A DNA stretch of 41,472 nt from Phycisphaerae bacterium (GTDB lineage: Bacteria; Planctomycetota; Phycisphaerae; Sedimentisphaerales; Anaerobacaceae). This document shows, piece after piece, positions 34,067 to 41,472 of the stretch. A program made the position numbers and the translations under genes. The number at the start of each line of letters is the position of its first letter. Within the stretch, counting starts at the first letter, position 1. The notes beneath the pieces are model-generated. The model saw only the letters and a list, made by a program, of their open reading frames with translations. It was not told the DNA's origin and did not search any database. The stretch spans positions 1 through 41,472 of the forward strand of contig JADHXR010000060.1 in assembly GCA_016782865.1 (NCBI GenBank), given 5' to 3'.

Positions 34067-34954
34067 TTAGAAGTTCTCAACTATGGCGGCGGTGTGGATT
34101 GCAAGCAGCATCAGGTAGTCCAGATCGCTCAGCGTGTATTGTCCCTGATCAATTGAATTGTCGACGTAAAGGATGCCGAAGCAGCCGGTCGGGTCGATGA
34201 TGGGTGCTATCATCGCAGAGCATATTTTGGGCTCATCGGTCGCAGATGAGAGCTGCCGAATGAGCAGGAACTCCTTTTTGTCGACGGCTTGGGTGACTTT
34301 TTCTCTGACTCTTATTTCGCCCAGCTCCACGGCGCGACCATCCCGCGTTCTGCCTGCGTGACAGGTCATCGGGCCCTCAGCCACATTTCTCAGAGCACCC
34401 CAGCAATGATGTGCCGCAAAATCCTTCAGCAAGATACCCAACAGGGCCTTGAGCACCTCGTCTGCGCCATTGGCTCTGCAGATCGTCTCGGTGGCCTGCA
34501 AGAACTCCTTCGCCCGCCTGGCCGGCAGCCTGATATCAGGAGCGTGCTCAACGTCCGGCTTTCTCACTATGATCTCCGGCGCCGGTCTTGCCGGGGTCGC
34601 TCCGGCTTTGCTAATCTGCGGGACAAGTGTGTCATCCAAATGAACGGCCTCGCCGGCAGATTCGCCGGTTTCGAGACTTATTTCGATTGCGAAACCTCCG
34701 AGGCGAAGACCGTCCCCGCTTTTGAGCGGTGCTTGGTGAATCTTCTTGCCGTTCAAATACGTCCCGTTGGCGGACTCAAGGTCTTCGACCACCCATTTCC
34801 CCTCACGGGTAGCAAAGATTGCTGCGTGCTGTCGTGAGACCTCCCTGTCGGGCAGGAAGACCTGGCTATGTACGTGCCTGCCGATATAGACCGGGCCCTT
34901 GGGGAACCGAAACTCCTTGACGGTCTTACCGTCTTTTCTCAGAATCAGACGCAT
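34067..34954 (-). CDS. FHA-GAF domain signalling protein
   Basis: The N-terminal FHA domain (about residues 20-95) shows VYIGRHVHSQVFLPDREVS, RQHAAIF, WVVEDLESANGTYLNG: the GR, S-x-x-H and N-G-T phosphothreonine-binding residues. After a Pro/Ala linker a GAF-like domain (about 145-295) contains ICRANGADEVLKALLGILL, SAMIAPIIDPTGCFGILYVDN and DLDYLMLLAIHTAAIVENF. GAGG lies 7 nt before the ATG at 34954. No output domain is attached, so it probably senses a small ligand and docks to a phosphorylated partner, perhaps a Ser/Thr kinase pathway. FHA-GAF proteins are frequent in planctomycetes. It stands alone between the permease (convergent) and a secreted modular protein. Confidence 0.88.
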   Translation of the reverse strand: MRLILRKDGKTVKEFRFPKGPVYIGRHVHSQVFLPDREVSRQHAAIFATREGKWVVEDLESANGTYLNGKKIHQAPLKSGDGLRLGGFAIEISLETGESAGEAVHLDDTLVPQISKAGATPARPAPEIIVRKPDVEHAPDIRLPARRAKEFLQATETICRANGADEVLKALLGILLKDFAAHHCWGALRNVAEGPMTCHAGRTRDGRAVELGEIRVREKVTQAVDKKEFLLIRQLSSATDEPKICSAMIAPIIDPTGCFGILYVDNSIDQGQYTLSDLDYLMLLAIHTAAIVENF

Positions 34955-35059
34955 CTGTATTCCTCGCCGCACTTGTGCTCAAAAGCTTTATAAGTGATTA
35001 TCGGCAATCTACCGTGAATTGATAAGCACACAATCTTTGAAAGTTGGCGATTTTTCCCG

Positions 35060-38000
35060 CTACCGCACCAGCTCCTGGATTTCCTCTGTGCTAAGCGCCA
35101 GGTTGTAGAGGCGAACATCGTCTATCAGACCCGCCCAGAAAGTAGCCGGGCCGAGACTCTTTCCGGCACCAATGTGCAGACCGCCGGTTGAAGATTTCAG
35201 CGCAGCCACATACCCGGCGTCGGCTGTGACCTCCGCGCCATCCACATATAAGCGCCTGAACGAGCCATCCCAGGCAACGCCCACATGATGCCACTGGCCA
35301 TCGGTGACTACAAACTCCGACACCAACGGCTGTGTGATAGAACGCCCGGCCGGAGGAGGCACCAGCCCTGTGATTAGACCCCCAAGCATTGGTTCGGCAC
35401 CGAGCCACATCTCGCCTTCCGCGTCAGCTTGAGATATGATTGCCTGGGCCGGGGCGCCGCCTTTGACCCAGGCAAAGACACTGAACGCGCCGTTAGCCGG
35501 ATTCAACACCGAGCCGGTACTCACATAATCATCAAGTCCGTCGAGTTCGAGAGCCCCATTCACCTTACCGCCGGTGCTCCGCCAGAGAGGCGCACCGTAA
35601 ACGGTGCCGTGGTTGTCACCTGCGCTGTCGCCGGCGATGGAGCCTTGCGTCTCGTCCAGCTTCCAGTGCACAACCAGCGGAGAATACTCGGGCCAATTGT
35701 CGGAGCTTATGGTCTCGTTGACAGTCATCACCCGGGCGGCACTCTTGGCCAAGTCAGCAAACCTCTGCGCGTCGCTTAGAGTCCCCACACTTTGACCCCA
35801 GTGGTAAGGTATCGCCAAACCGGGCTTAATGTACTGCGTCGCCTCGGCGGCTTCGGCCGCGTTCATCGTATAGGTGCCACCGGCAGGCAGAAACGCTACG
35901 TCAATGTCCCCAAGTTCTCTCATCTCGTCGATCAGGTCCGTGTCACCCGCAACATAGATCCGTTTCGAGGCAATTTCTACTACGTATCCAACCCAGTTGT
36001 TTGACTTGGGATGGTTTGGCTTGTTGGTGTTGTAGGAGGGTACTGCGGTAACACCGACACCGTCCAGTTGAATCGTCTGGCCGGGCGCTATTGTCTGCCC
36101 ACCGCCATACCGCTGAACAACATCAGGCGGACCGATGAAGATCGTCTGATCGTTGGAGACTTTGGCAATATCCGAAGGCGAGTAATGGTCCCCGTGAGTG
36201 TGAGTGACACATACCAACGTCGCGTCATGGAGCGACTGAGGCACTCTCTCAGGGTCCACGTATATGACATAATCTTCCGTCCATATTTTCACAGTCGAAT
36301 GGCCCAGCCATTGTACAGTGACTATCTTCTCGGGCTCCGGTTCTCCCTCCGACCGATATAATCGGATATCATCGAAATACATTTTGCCGGAACCGCCGGC
36401 CTGTAAATTGGCTCTATCGCCGAAACCAATGGCGATCCTGTCAACATCGGCTAAGTTCACACCCTGATCTGCAAACTGTCGCAACGGTATGACCCACTGC
36501 GTCCAGATGTCGGTCACCGCCGCGTTGGGATCATCGTGGTACACGACTGCAGGCACGCCAGCGCCGTCGGCAATCGCCACGTACATCGGCTCAGGAGCAT
36601 TGGCGAGCATACCGACATCCTGGTCGACCCACTCGGCGTCAACACCGGTGTTCGGGAAGCTAACGTCGGAAAACTTCGCCTCGCATGTCGCGTCGGGATT
36701 GTGGCTTGTCAACGCCAGGCCGATGTAGATCGGCGCATCCATCGTGACCGCCTCGGGCGTACCCAGCGCCGTCCACGTGTTGCCGTCATCCGAATAAGAA
36801 GCCCTGACAAGTCCGCCTACGCTGCGCTCCAATTTCACCCACTGAGGCGCGGTGATGTCGGGCTGCTTTGTGCTGATGCTGCTCTGGCCGGCTGCGGCAC
36901 GGCGACCGAACCAGACTCCACTAGCCGGTGTCACCGCCATTATGGCATGTGCCGAATCTGCATCGAGTGAGTCGCGAATCATCACGCCGGCCTTGGCCCA
37001 GTCGTCCGTGTGGCTGACGCTGGACACCCGTGCCACAATGCTTGCGGCGCCGGAGATTTGCTTATACGCAAAGTGGAACTGATCGGATGCGTCCCAGATA
37101 TCGGCGCCCGAGGCATTGATCGTGTAAGTCACGGGCGGGTCCTCTGTGAAACCGCCGACATAAGTCGGATATCCTCTAAACCACAGTGACAATTCCCCGA
37201 CACCTTGTTCGGTCCAGTCGCGCGGATAGATCAACGTCTTGCCCACCTCCGAATACCTGGCGTAGCCCGGCTTGTTGTTGTCGTACCAGTAGGGCATCGA
37301 TTGGCTGCCACTATGAACAATTGTCTCGGCGGTGAACGAGGCACTTGTTTCATCGCCAACCCCCGAGCCCGTACCATTGCCGGGTAAATAATCAGGCTCA
37401 CCGGGCATACCCGATCCAAGTCCGTCAAGCCAATTTTCCCATATTCGTTTGTCCGCGCTGTAGCTCTCAAAATCATCCACGAGGAAATAATCGGCTACCG
37501 TAAAGCTCCAAACCGGGCCCGTGTGCGCCGTGCCGTCAGCCTCGATCTCGTCAATCCGCCAGTAGTAAGTACCTCCCCACTCAAGAGCCTCGGGCACAAT
37601 ATAACCGGTAACATCCCTGCGGCCCCGGTATATGCCAGTTGTATCGGAGGCGTCGGCAGCAGTTACAGCATCCTCGTCGGAACCGAAGTACACATCGTGC
37701 CAGGCCGCCCTGCCGCCCGCGAGGAACTCGACGGCTGTTGCGTGGGCCAATTGCACCGTAGCCCCATCCTCCGGCACTGGAGCCCGAGCCTGGGTCGGAT
37801 TGCTCGCGCTGGCCCATACCGTGGTCATGCCGGGATTGGTCAGATCGAAATCCATTTGCACCAAAGCCAGGCGACCGTCTTCGAGAAGCTCGCCGCTCTT
37901 GACGCCGTATGCCGTGATCCAGCCGTTCTGCACATAACCTTTGATCTTTTCCGTCTGGTCTTCTTCGCTCGTCAATATCATCACACCGCCGGCGATGTCC

Positions 38001-38581
38001 ATGCTCCCGTTCGTACCGGACAATGGATCTTCCGGATCATTCATCACCAGACCATTGGTATGGAGAGTTCCGCCGTTAAGATGCAATTCACTTCCCTGCG
38101 ATCCGCCGCGGGGGACCCTCGTGTTGGTTGCGACGGTAATCGCCCCGCCGTTGATGTAGACTACACCTTTGCTGGGATCTTTTCGCCCAAGCTGAAACGC
38201 ACTGCAGGTGACATCGCCGTCATCGAGAGTAAACATCGCCAATTCTTCCCTGCCTACCCTGATCAAATTTCCTGCAACAAAAGTTCCGCCGGTAATGTGA
38301 AGATGAACATAGCCCTGCCCGCCGGAAGCATCGTTACTCAAGGTGATGCTATTACACTTGGCGTCGGTATCGGCGTCGATAATTATCTCGGTCGGATCGG
38401 CAATCCAATCGACGTAGAGTGCATCGCCCTCGCCGGGGAGTTTATTGAGGTCCCAGTTTTCCCCAGTGCGCCAGAGGGAATCACCGCTGCTATTGTCCCA
38501 CTTGAAATCGTCCGCCGGCGCGTCACCAACCAGAGACAGCACGAGAACAAAGGAAGCCAGAAAAATCAATTCTCCACGCAT
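35060..38581 (-). CDS. Large secreted modular protein with embedded UlaG-like metallo-beta-lactamase and LamG domains
   Basis: AGGAGG lies 6 nt before the ATG at 38581, followed by a signal peptide (MRGELIFLASFVLVLSLVG ... APA-DD), so this start is firm (1173 aa) over the longer in-frame extension. About residues 22-290: beta-rich repeats opening FKWDNSSGDSLWRTGENWD. About 300-370: a WRIDEIEADGT/VWSFT module. Then a DDFESY carbohydrate-binding-like module with an inserted DUF1349-like sandwich (488-650). About 755-930: a metallo-beta-lactamase fold (QWLGHSTVKIW, VTHTHGDHYSP, YVAGDTD, IPYHWG) like UlaG-type hydrolases. About 970-1173: a LamG lectin fold (HWKLDETQG ... DDVRLYNLALSTEEIQEL). The metal ligands HxHxDH look intact. 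The combination is unusual; the substrate is unknown. Confidence 0.85.
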   Translation of the reverse strand: MRGELIFLASFVLVLSLVGDAPADDFKWDNSSGDSLWRTGENWDLNKLPGEGDALYVDWIADPTEIIIDADTDAKCNSITLSNDASGGQGYVHLHITGGTFVAGNLIRVGREELAMFTLDDGDVTCSAFQLGRKDPSKGVVYINGGAITVATNTRVPRGGSQGSELHLNGGTLHTNGLVMNDPEDPLSGTNGSMDIAGGVMILTSEEDQTEKIKGYVQNGWITAYGVKSGELLEDGRLALVQMDFDLTNPGMTTVWASASNPTQARAPVPEDGATVQLAHATAVEFLAGGRAAWHDVYFGSDEDAVTAADASDTTGIYRGRRDVTGYIVPEALEWGGTYYWRIDEIEADGTAHTGPVWSFTVADYFLVDDFESYSADKRIWENWLDGLGSGMPGEPDYLPGNGTGSGVGDETSASFTAETIVHSGSQSMPYWYDNNKPGYARYSEVGKTLIYPRDWTEQGVGELSLWFRGYPTYVGGFTEDPPVTYTINASGADIWDASDQFHFAYKQISGAASIVARVSSVSHTDDWAKAGVMIRDSLDADSAHAIMAVTPASGVWFGRRAAAGQSSISTKQPDITAPQWVKLERSVGGLVRASYSDDGNTWTALGTPEAVTMDAPIYIGLALTSHNPDATCEAKFSDVSFPNTGVDAEWVDQDVGMLANAPEPMYVAIADGAGVPAVVYHDDPNAAVTDIWTQWVIPLRQFADQGVNLADVDRIAIGFGDRANLQAGGSGKMYFDDIRLYRSEGEPEPEKIVTVQWLGHSTVKIWTEDYVIYVDPERVPQSLHDATLVCVTHTHGDHYSPSDIAKVSNDQTIFIGPPDVVQRYGGGQTIAPGQTIQLDGVGVTAVPSYNTNKPNHPKSNNWVGYVVEIASKRIYVAGDTDLIDEMRELGDIDVAFLPAGGTYTMNAAEAAEATQYIKPGLAIPYHWGQSVGTLSDAQRFADLAKSAARVMTVNETISSDNWPEYSPLVVHWKLDETQGSIAGDSAGDNHGTVYGAPLWRSTGGKVNGALELDGLDDYVSTGSVLNPANGAFSVFAWVKGGAPAQAIISQADAEGEMWLGAEPMLGGLITGLVPPPAGRSITQPLVSEFVVTDGQWHHVGVAWDGSFRRLYVDGAEVTADAGYVAALKSSTGGLHIGAGKSLGPATFWAGLIDDVRLYNLALSTEEIQELVR

Positions 38582-38678
38582 GATAATCCTCCTGCAAAAA
38601 ACACCGTGAATGGCCAGGAACCAAAATCCTAAACCAGCCGTGCAATCACTTGTCGCTTCAAAAGGTCCACAATAGAAC

Positions 38679-40838
38679 CTACCTGTACAACCTGAAGTCG
38701 TCAAAGAGCATCTTGCCCGGGCCGCCGGCGGCTGGACTATCTTTCGTGCCAAAGCCAACGGTAATGGTATTGACATTGGCAAGGTTCACACCCTGGTTGG
38801 CAAACTCTTGCAGGTCGATGGTCCATTCGGTCCATTTGGCCATTTGCGTCACGGCCACGTCGGCATGATACACGACCGCCGTGCCGTTTAGAGCGACGAA
38901 CATCCGCTCAGGGGCATTGTCATAGTCACCGCGGAACCACAGTGACAATGTCGTAGCACCCTCGGCGGTCCAATCGCGCGGGTAAACCAACGTCCGGGTT
39001 GCCTCAGAGGTCTTCAGATTGTTGTCGTAGGCATACGGCATCGACTGCGCGCCGCCGTGAACAATGGCCTGCTCGGCATAAGGAGGCAGGTCGTTGCCGA
39101 CGAGGGCCCCGTTTGTTGTGGTCCCAAAGCCGTCTACCCACGCCTCGAATATCCTCTGGCTTGCCGGGTCGGGCGGGTCAATGTCGTTGTAAGACTCGAA
39201 GTCGTCCACAAGAATGAAATCGGCCGTCGTGAAGCTCCAGACAAGACCCTTAACCGTATCCGCGGCGTAGACTGCATCCACACGCCAGCGATAGGTGCTG
39301 AACCAGTCAAGTTTTCCGGGATCATAGCTCTCAGAACCAAGCGCCCGGTTGCCCATGTACTCCGGTGAGGTTGCGGCGGCATTCTCCACGGCGTCCTTAT
39401 CGGTTCCAACGTATAAATCATGCGAAGCGGCATTGTCTGCCGGAGTCCAACCGAGTGTTGCCGTTATCTGCACATCCGCGGCGCCGTTAGCCGGCTGCGG
39501 ATTGCCGACTGCGCCCGGAGTCGTAAAGCTCCAGACACCGCCTTTATACGTTTCAAAACCGTCGAACTCATCGACGCGCCAGTAATAGACCTTCTCCAAT
39601 TCAAGCGTGCCAGGATCATAGCTTGCCTTGCCTGACGGCGTCCCCTGAGTCGAGTCATTTACATCGGCGAAACTGTTCCCGAGATATACGGTGTGCAATT
39701 TCGCTCCGAAACCGCCCGTCCAGCCAAACGGTGCGTTCGGGTCTACAAACTCGCTGCCGTCGGCCGGGTCGGGGGCATAGGCGGTTTTCGGTGGAACCGA
39801 GAAGCTCCACACAGTGCCTTTCCACGGGCTGTTGGGGTCGGCTTCGTTAATCCCATCGACCCGCCAGTAGTAGGTCGTCCCAGGGACAAGGCCTTCCGGA
39901 AAGGCAAATCCCGGAAAGCCGATGATGAGCGACGTTTCGGTCATATTGCCCTGGAAAGTCTCGGCCACGCCGTCGTTCACATCGTCATAGTTGACACCCA
40001 GATACACGTCGCTGGAGACCGCAAAAGCACCCGGCGACCAGCTAATAGTGGCCCACGTATCCTCATGGAGCGAGCCGTCAAGTGGGCTGGGATTCTTGGC
40101 CTGTGGAGTCACACCCAGCGCGTAGTCGATCGCCGCTTCCAGCAATGCATAAGCATCGTCACTGAGTACAGGATCGCAGTACTCGTGAAAACCGAAACAA
40201 ACCCGCACATCCGCTGCTATCTGGGCGCTGCCATCTGTAGGAGGCACTGGCAGAGCGGCTCCCTTTTCGTATACGAAGATAACGTCGTAAGTCTCACCGT
40301 CAGCTAAGGTGGCTGTCGCGATGACTGTGGCCTCATCGCCTGCGATACCTTTGCCGAGACGGCATTCGCCAAGAGTGCTGGTAAGGTCGGTGAGGAAGGC
40401 CACGGTCCCGCTGAGGCCTGCCGCAAGATAGTGCCCGGGGTCAACGATCTCGATGTTCGTAGTGACCGTGACTTCGTCCGCCCCGCCGCCGTGGGTCAGA
40501 CCCATTTCATCCCAGGCCCACATCTCGTTGACGATCATCGGAACTTCCACTTCTGTGATTTCTTCCCTGATACCGCCGGAGCCTACCGATTCGGAAATAA
40601 AGACCAAATCCGCAGCGGCAGCCGCGACCTCAGTGGCTGCCTCGTCTTCGTCATCATCAAAATACGTCACCGTATGTCCAAGGCCTTCCATGAAGGCTTT
40701 AAGGTCATCGTCCGCGCCCGCTTCGCCGCCGTCCATTGCCGAGATAAACAAAATGTCGGCCCCCACCGCTTCGGCCGCTGAAAAGCCAAGCACTACCGAC
40801 AGACAGAACAAGAATTGCACACACCTTCTCTTTGACAT
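38679..40838 (-). CDS. Secreted ThuA-like protein with three WRVD modules and a DDFESY glycan-binding-like C-terminus
   Basis: GGAGG lies 8 nt before the ATG at 40838; a signal peptide follows (MSKRRCVQFLFCLSVVLGF, cleavage near VGA-DI). About residues 20-240: a GATase/ThuA-like domain (DILFISAMDGGEAGADDDL, GHTVTYFDDDEDEA, MIVNEMWAWDEM). About 250-560: three repeats of about 95 aa, each ending in Y-x-WRVD ... VWSF(T/S) like fibronectin/Ig modules. About 565-719: a DDFESYND ... PRDWT ... LSLWFRG ... GPGKMLFDDFRLYR module shared with the downstream 1173-aa protein. The function is probably cell-surface glycan binding or processing; no catalytic residues can be assigned. The next gene follows after 97 nt. 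Confidence 0.85.
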   Translation of the reverse strand: MSKRRCVQFLFCLSVVLGFSAAEAVGADILFISAMDGGEAGADDDLKAFMEGLGHTVTYFDDDEDEAATEVAAAAADLVFISESVGSGGIREEITEVEVPMIVNEMWAWDEMGLTHGGGADEVTVTTNIEIVDPGHYLAAGLSGTVAFLTDLTSTLGECRLGKGIAGDEATVIATATLADGETYDVIFVYEKGAALPVPPTDGSAQIAADVRVCFGFHEYCDPVLSDDAYALLEAAIDYALGVTPQAKNPSPLDGSLHEDTWATISWSPGAFAVSSDVYLGVNYDDVNDGVAETFQGNMTETSLIIGFPGFAFPEGLVPGTTYYWRVDGINEADPNSPWKGTVWSFSVPPKTAYAPDPADGSEFVDPNAPFGWTGGFGAKLHTVYLGNSFADVNDSTQGTPSGKASYDPGTLELEKVYYWRVDEFDGFETYKGGVWSFTTPGAVGNPQPANGAADVQITATLGWTPADNAASHDLYVGTDKDAVENAAATSPEYMGNRALGSESYDPGKLDWFSTYRWRVDAVYAADTVKGLVWSFTTADFILVDDFESYNDIDPPDPASQRIFEAWVDGFGTTTNGALVGNDLPPYAEQAIVHGGAQSMPYAYDNNLKTSEATRTLVYPRDWTAEGATTLSLWFRGDYDNAPERMFVALNGTAVVYHADVAVTQMAKWTEWTIDLQEFANQGVNLANVNTITVGFGTKDSPAAGGPGKMLFDDFRLYR

Positions 40839-41184
40839 GGTTCTTTCCTCCAAATAAGCACTATGTTCTAAGATTCATGAACTCTTACGGAGAACGACAC
40901 AATAGAATCACAAACGGGCCAATTCCCTGCGATTTGTCCTCGACCGTGAACTCGGGCCGAACGAACGCTGCCTCCTTCGGTCAAAATGCCCAACATGAGC
41001 AACTGACCGTGAACCACAAAGCCCAAAACGTTCGGCAGAAGTCTCATCTGCCGGAGTGTCCAGGCTCTTTCTGAAAACTCCGTCGTCGGCCCGAGAGCGA
41101 GCGGTTTTTCGCCTGGCAAAGCTTGTCCCGAGCGACGCCGAGGGAACTGAAGCAGGCGATATTGGTTTTATCGTCGATGCAGCT

Positions 41185-41198
41185 CCCGGCGCGCCGGG
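41185..41198. repeat. Perfect 14-bp palindrome CCCGGCGCGCCGGG
   Basis: The 14 bases are self-complementary with no loop. The G+C-only composition stands out locally. No T-run follows on either strand, so it does not look like a terminator. Confidence 0.6.
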
Positions 41199-41338
41199 AC
41201 AGTCAGGCGGACAACAGCGGCTGCCTTTATCCGACAGTGGCTGCGCTAGCAGCATGAAACAGCTAAAGAAAACAAGCCGCTCGAAGCCAGATCGAGTTTT
41301 CCGACAGAGCATAGAGCCCGCTGGTCCGTACAATCCCA

Positions 41339-41368
41339 CTTATACCAAATCGCCCGCCCGCCCGTCAA
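41339..41368 (-). promoter_or_regulatory. Possible sigma70 promoter upstream of the ThuA-like gene
   Basis: On the minus strand TTGACG (41368..41363), an 18-bp spacer and TATAAG (41344..41339) match 10 of 12 consensus positions. It is about 500 nt from the next minus-strand start codon (40838), so its target is uncertain. Confidence 0.35.
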
Positions 41369-41472
41369 GCAAAATCCTTCACCAGAGCGGCCTACCCTAG
41401 ATGTATACACATTTTGTGTTGGCAATATCATGTCTTTTACGTACAATCCGAACTCCGTTTGTGGGTCAGGCT

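Larger units (their letters stand above)
40839..41472. other. 634-bp stretch without a convincing gene
   Basis: Several overlapping frames of 66-143 codons run here on both strands, but none has a ribosome site, a recognisable domain or a plausible start. It holds a candidate minus-strand promoter (41339..41368) and a perfect GC-rich palindrome (41185..41198). It may be a long leader of the ThuA-like gene, a decayed gene, or a repeat copy. Confidence 0.5.

Noticed and set aside
40908..41339. 143-codon minus-strand frame
   Set aside because: No ribosome site, odd composition (many Ser/Arg/Pro), and overlapping frames on both strands; no family resemblance.
41056..41400. 114-codon plus-strand frame
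   Set aside because: Same region, same lack of signals; probably not coding.
1..41472. CRISPR arrays, insertion sequences, integrases
   Set aside because: No regularly spaced repeats with unique spacers, no transposase or integrase motifs and no terminal inverted repeats were seen.

Overview
The window most likely comes from a bacterium of the Planctomycetota (Phycisphaerae/Sedimentisphaerales-like). This is an inference from style: very large secreted proteins built from LamG-like, WRVD/WSF and DDFESY modules, a ThuA-like exported protein, an EpsI/exosortase-type exopolysaccharide locus, and FHA-GAF signalling. No 16S or other decisive marker is present.

Region 1 (1 to about 24.9 kb, all minus strand) is one long surface-polysaccharide locus, read from right to left. 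A good sigma70 promoter (24879..24906) precedes an EpsI-type protein. Next come a WlbA/WlbB/WlbC-like set for a 2,3-diacetamido-hexuronate nucleotide sugar, a Wzx-type flippase, a pyruvyl transferase, a hexapeptide acyltransferase, an FrhB-like iron-sulfur protein, a Wzy/ligase-type membrane protein, a GT2 glycosyltransferase, an unrecognised secreted protein, a GT4-type transferase, a heparinase II/III-type lyase, another acetyltransferase, two polysaccharide deacetylases, a WecG/TagA-type transferase and a UDP-sugar 2-epimerase. At the end lies a compact carrier-protein module: ACP, glutamine amidotransferase AsnB, a divergent NadE-like ammonia ligase, and the first 49 codons of an AMP-forming acyl ligase that the track of long ORFs would miss. 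Together these could make, flip, polymerise, decorate (pyruvyl, acetyl, amide, perhaps an ACP-borne acyl group) and trim an exopolysaccharide. No exosortase and no UDP-GlcNAc 6-dehydrogenase is in view.

Region 2 (24.7-29.2 kb) holds a minus-strand two-partner-secretion-like exoprotein (1139 aa) with three tandem cadherin/VCBS-like repeats. It has a perfect consensus sigma70 promoter, a 255-nt leader and an intrinsic terminator.

Region 3 (29.2-34 kb, plus strand) is mostly housekeeping: xseA-xseB, tRNA-Leu(UAG), a broken radical-SAM SPASM fragment, and a tight pair of an exported MTA/SAH nucleosidase and an NCS2 purine permease that looks like a periplasmic adenine-salvage unit.

Region 4 (34-41.5 kb, minus strand) holds an FHA-GAF protein and two very large secreted modular proteins, one of which contains an UlaG-like metallo-beta-lactamase domain. 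The last 630 bases show no convincing gene.
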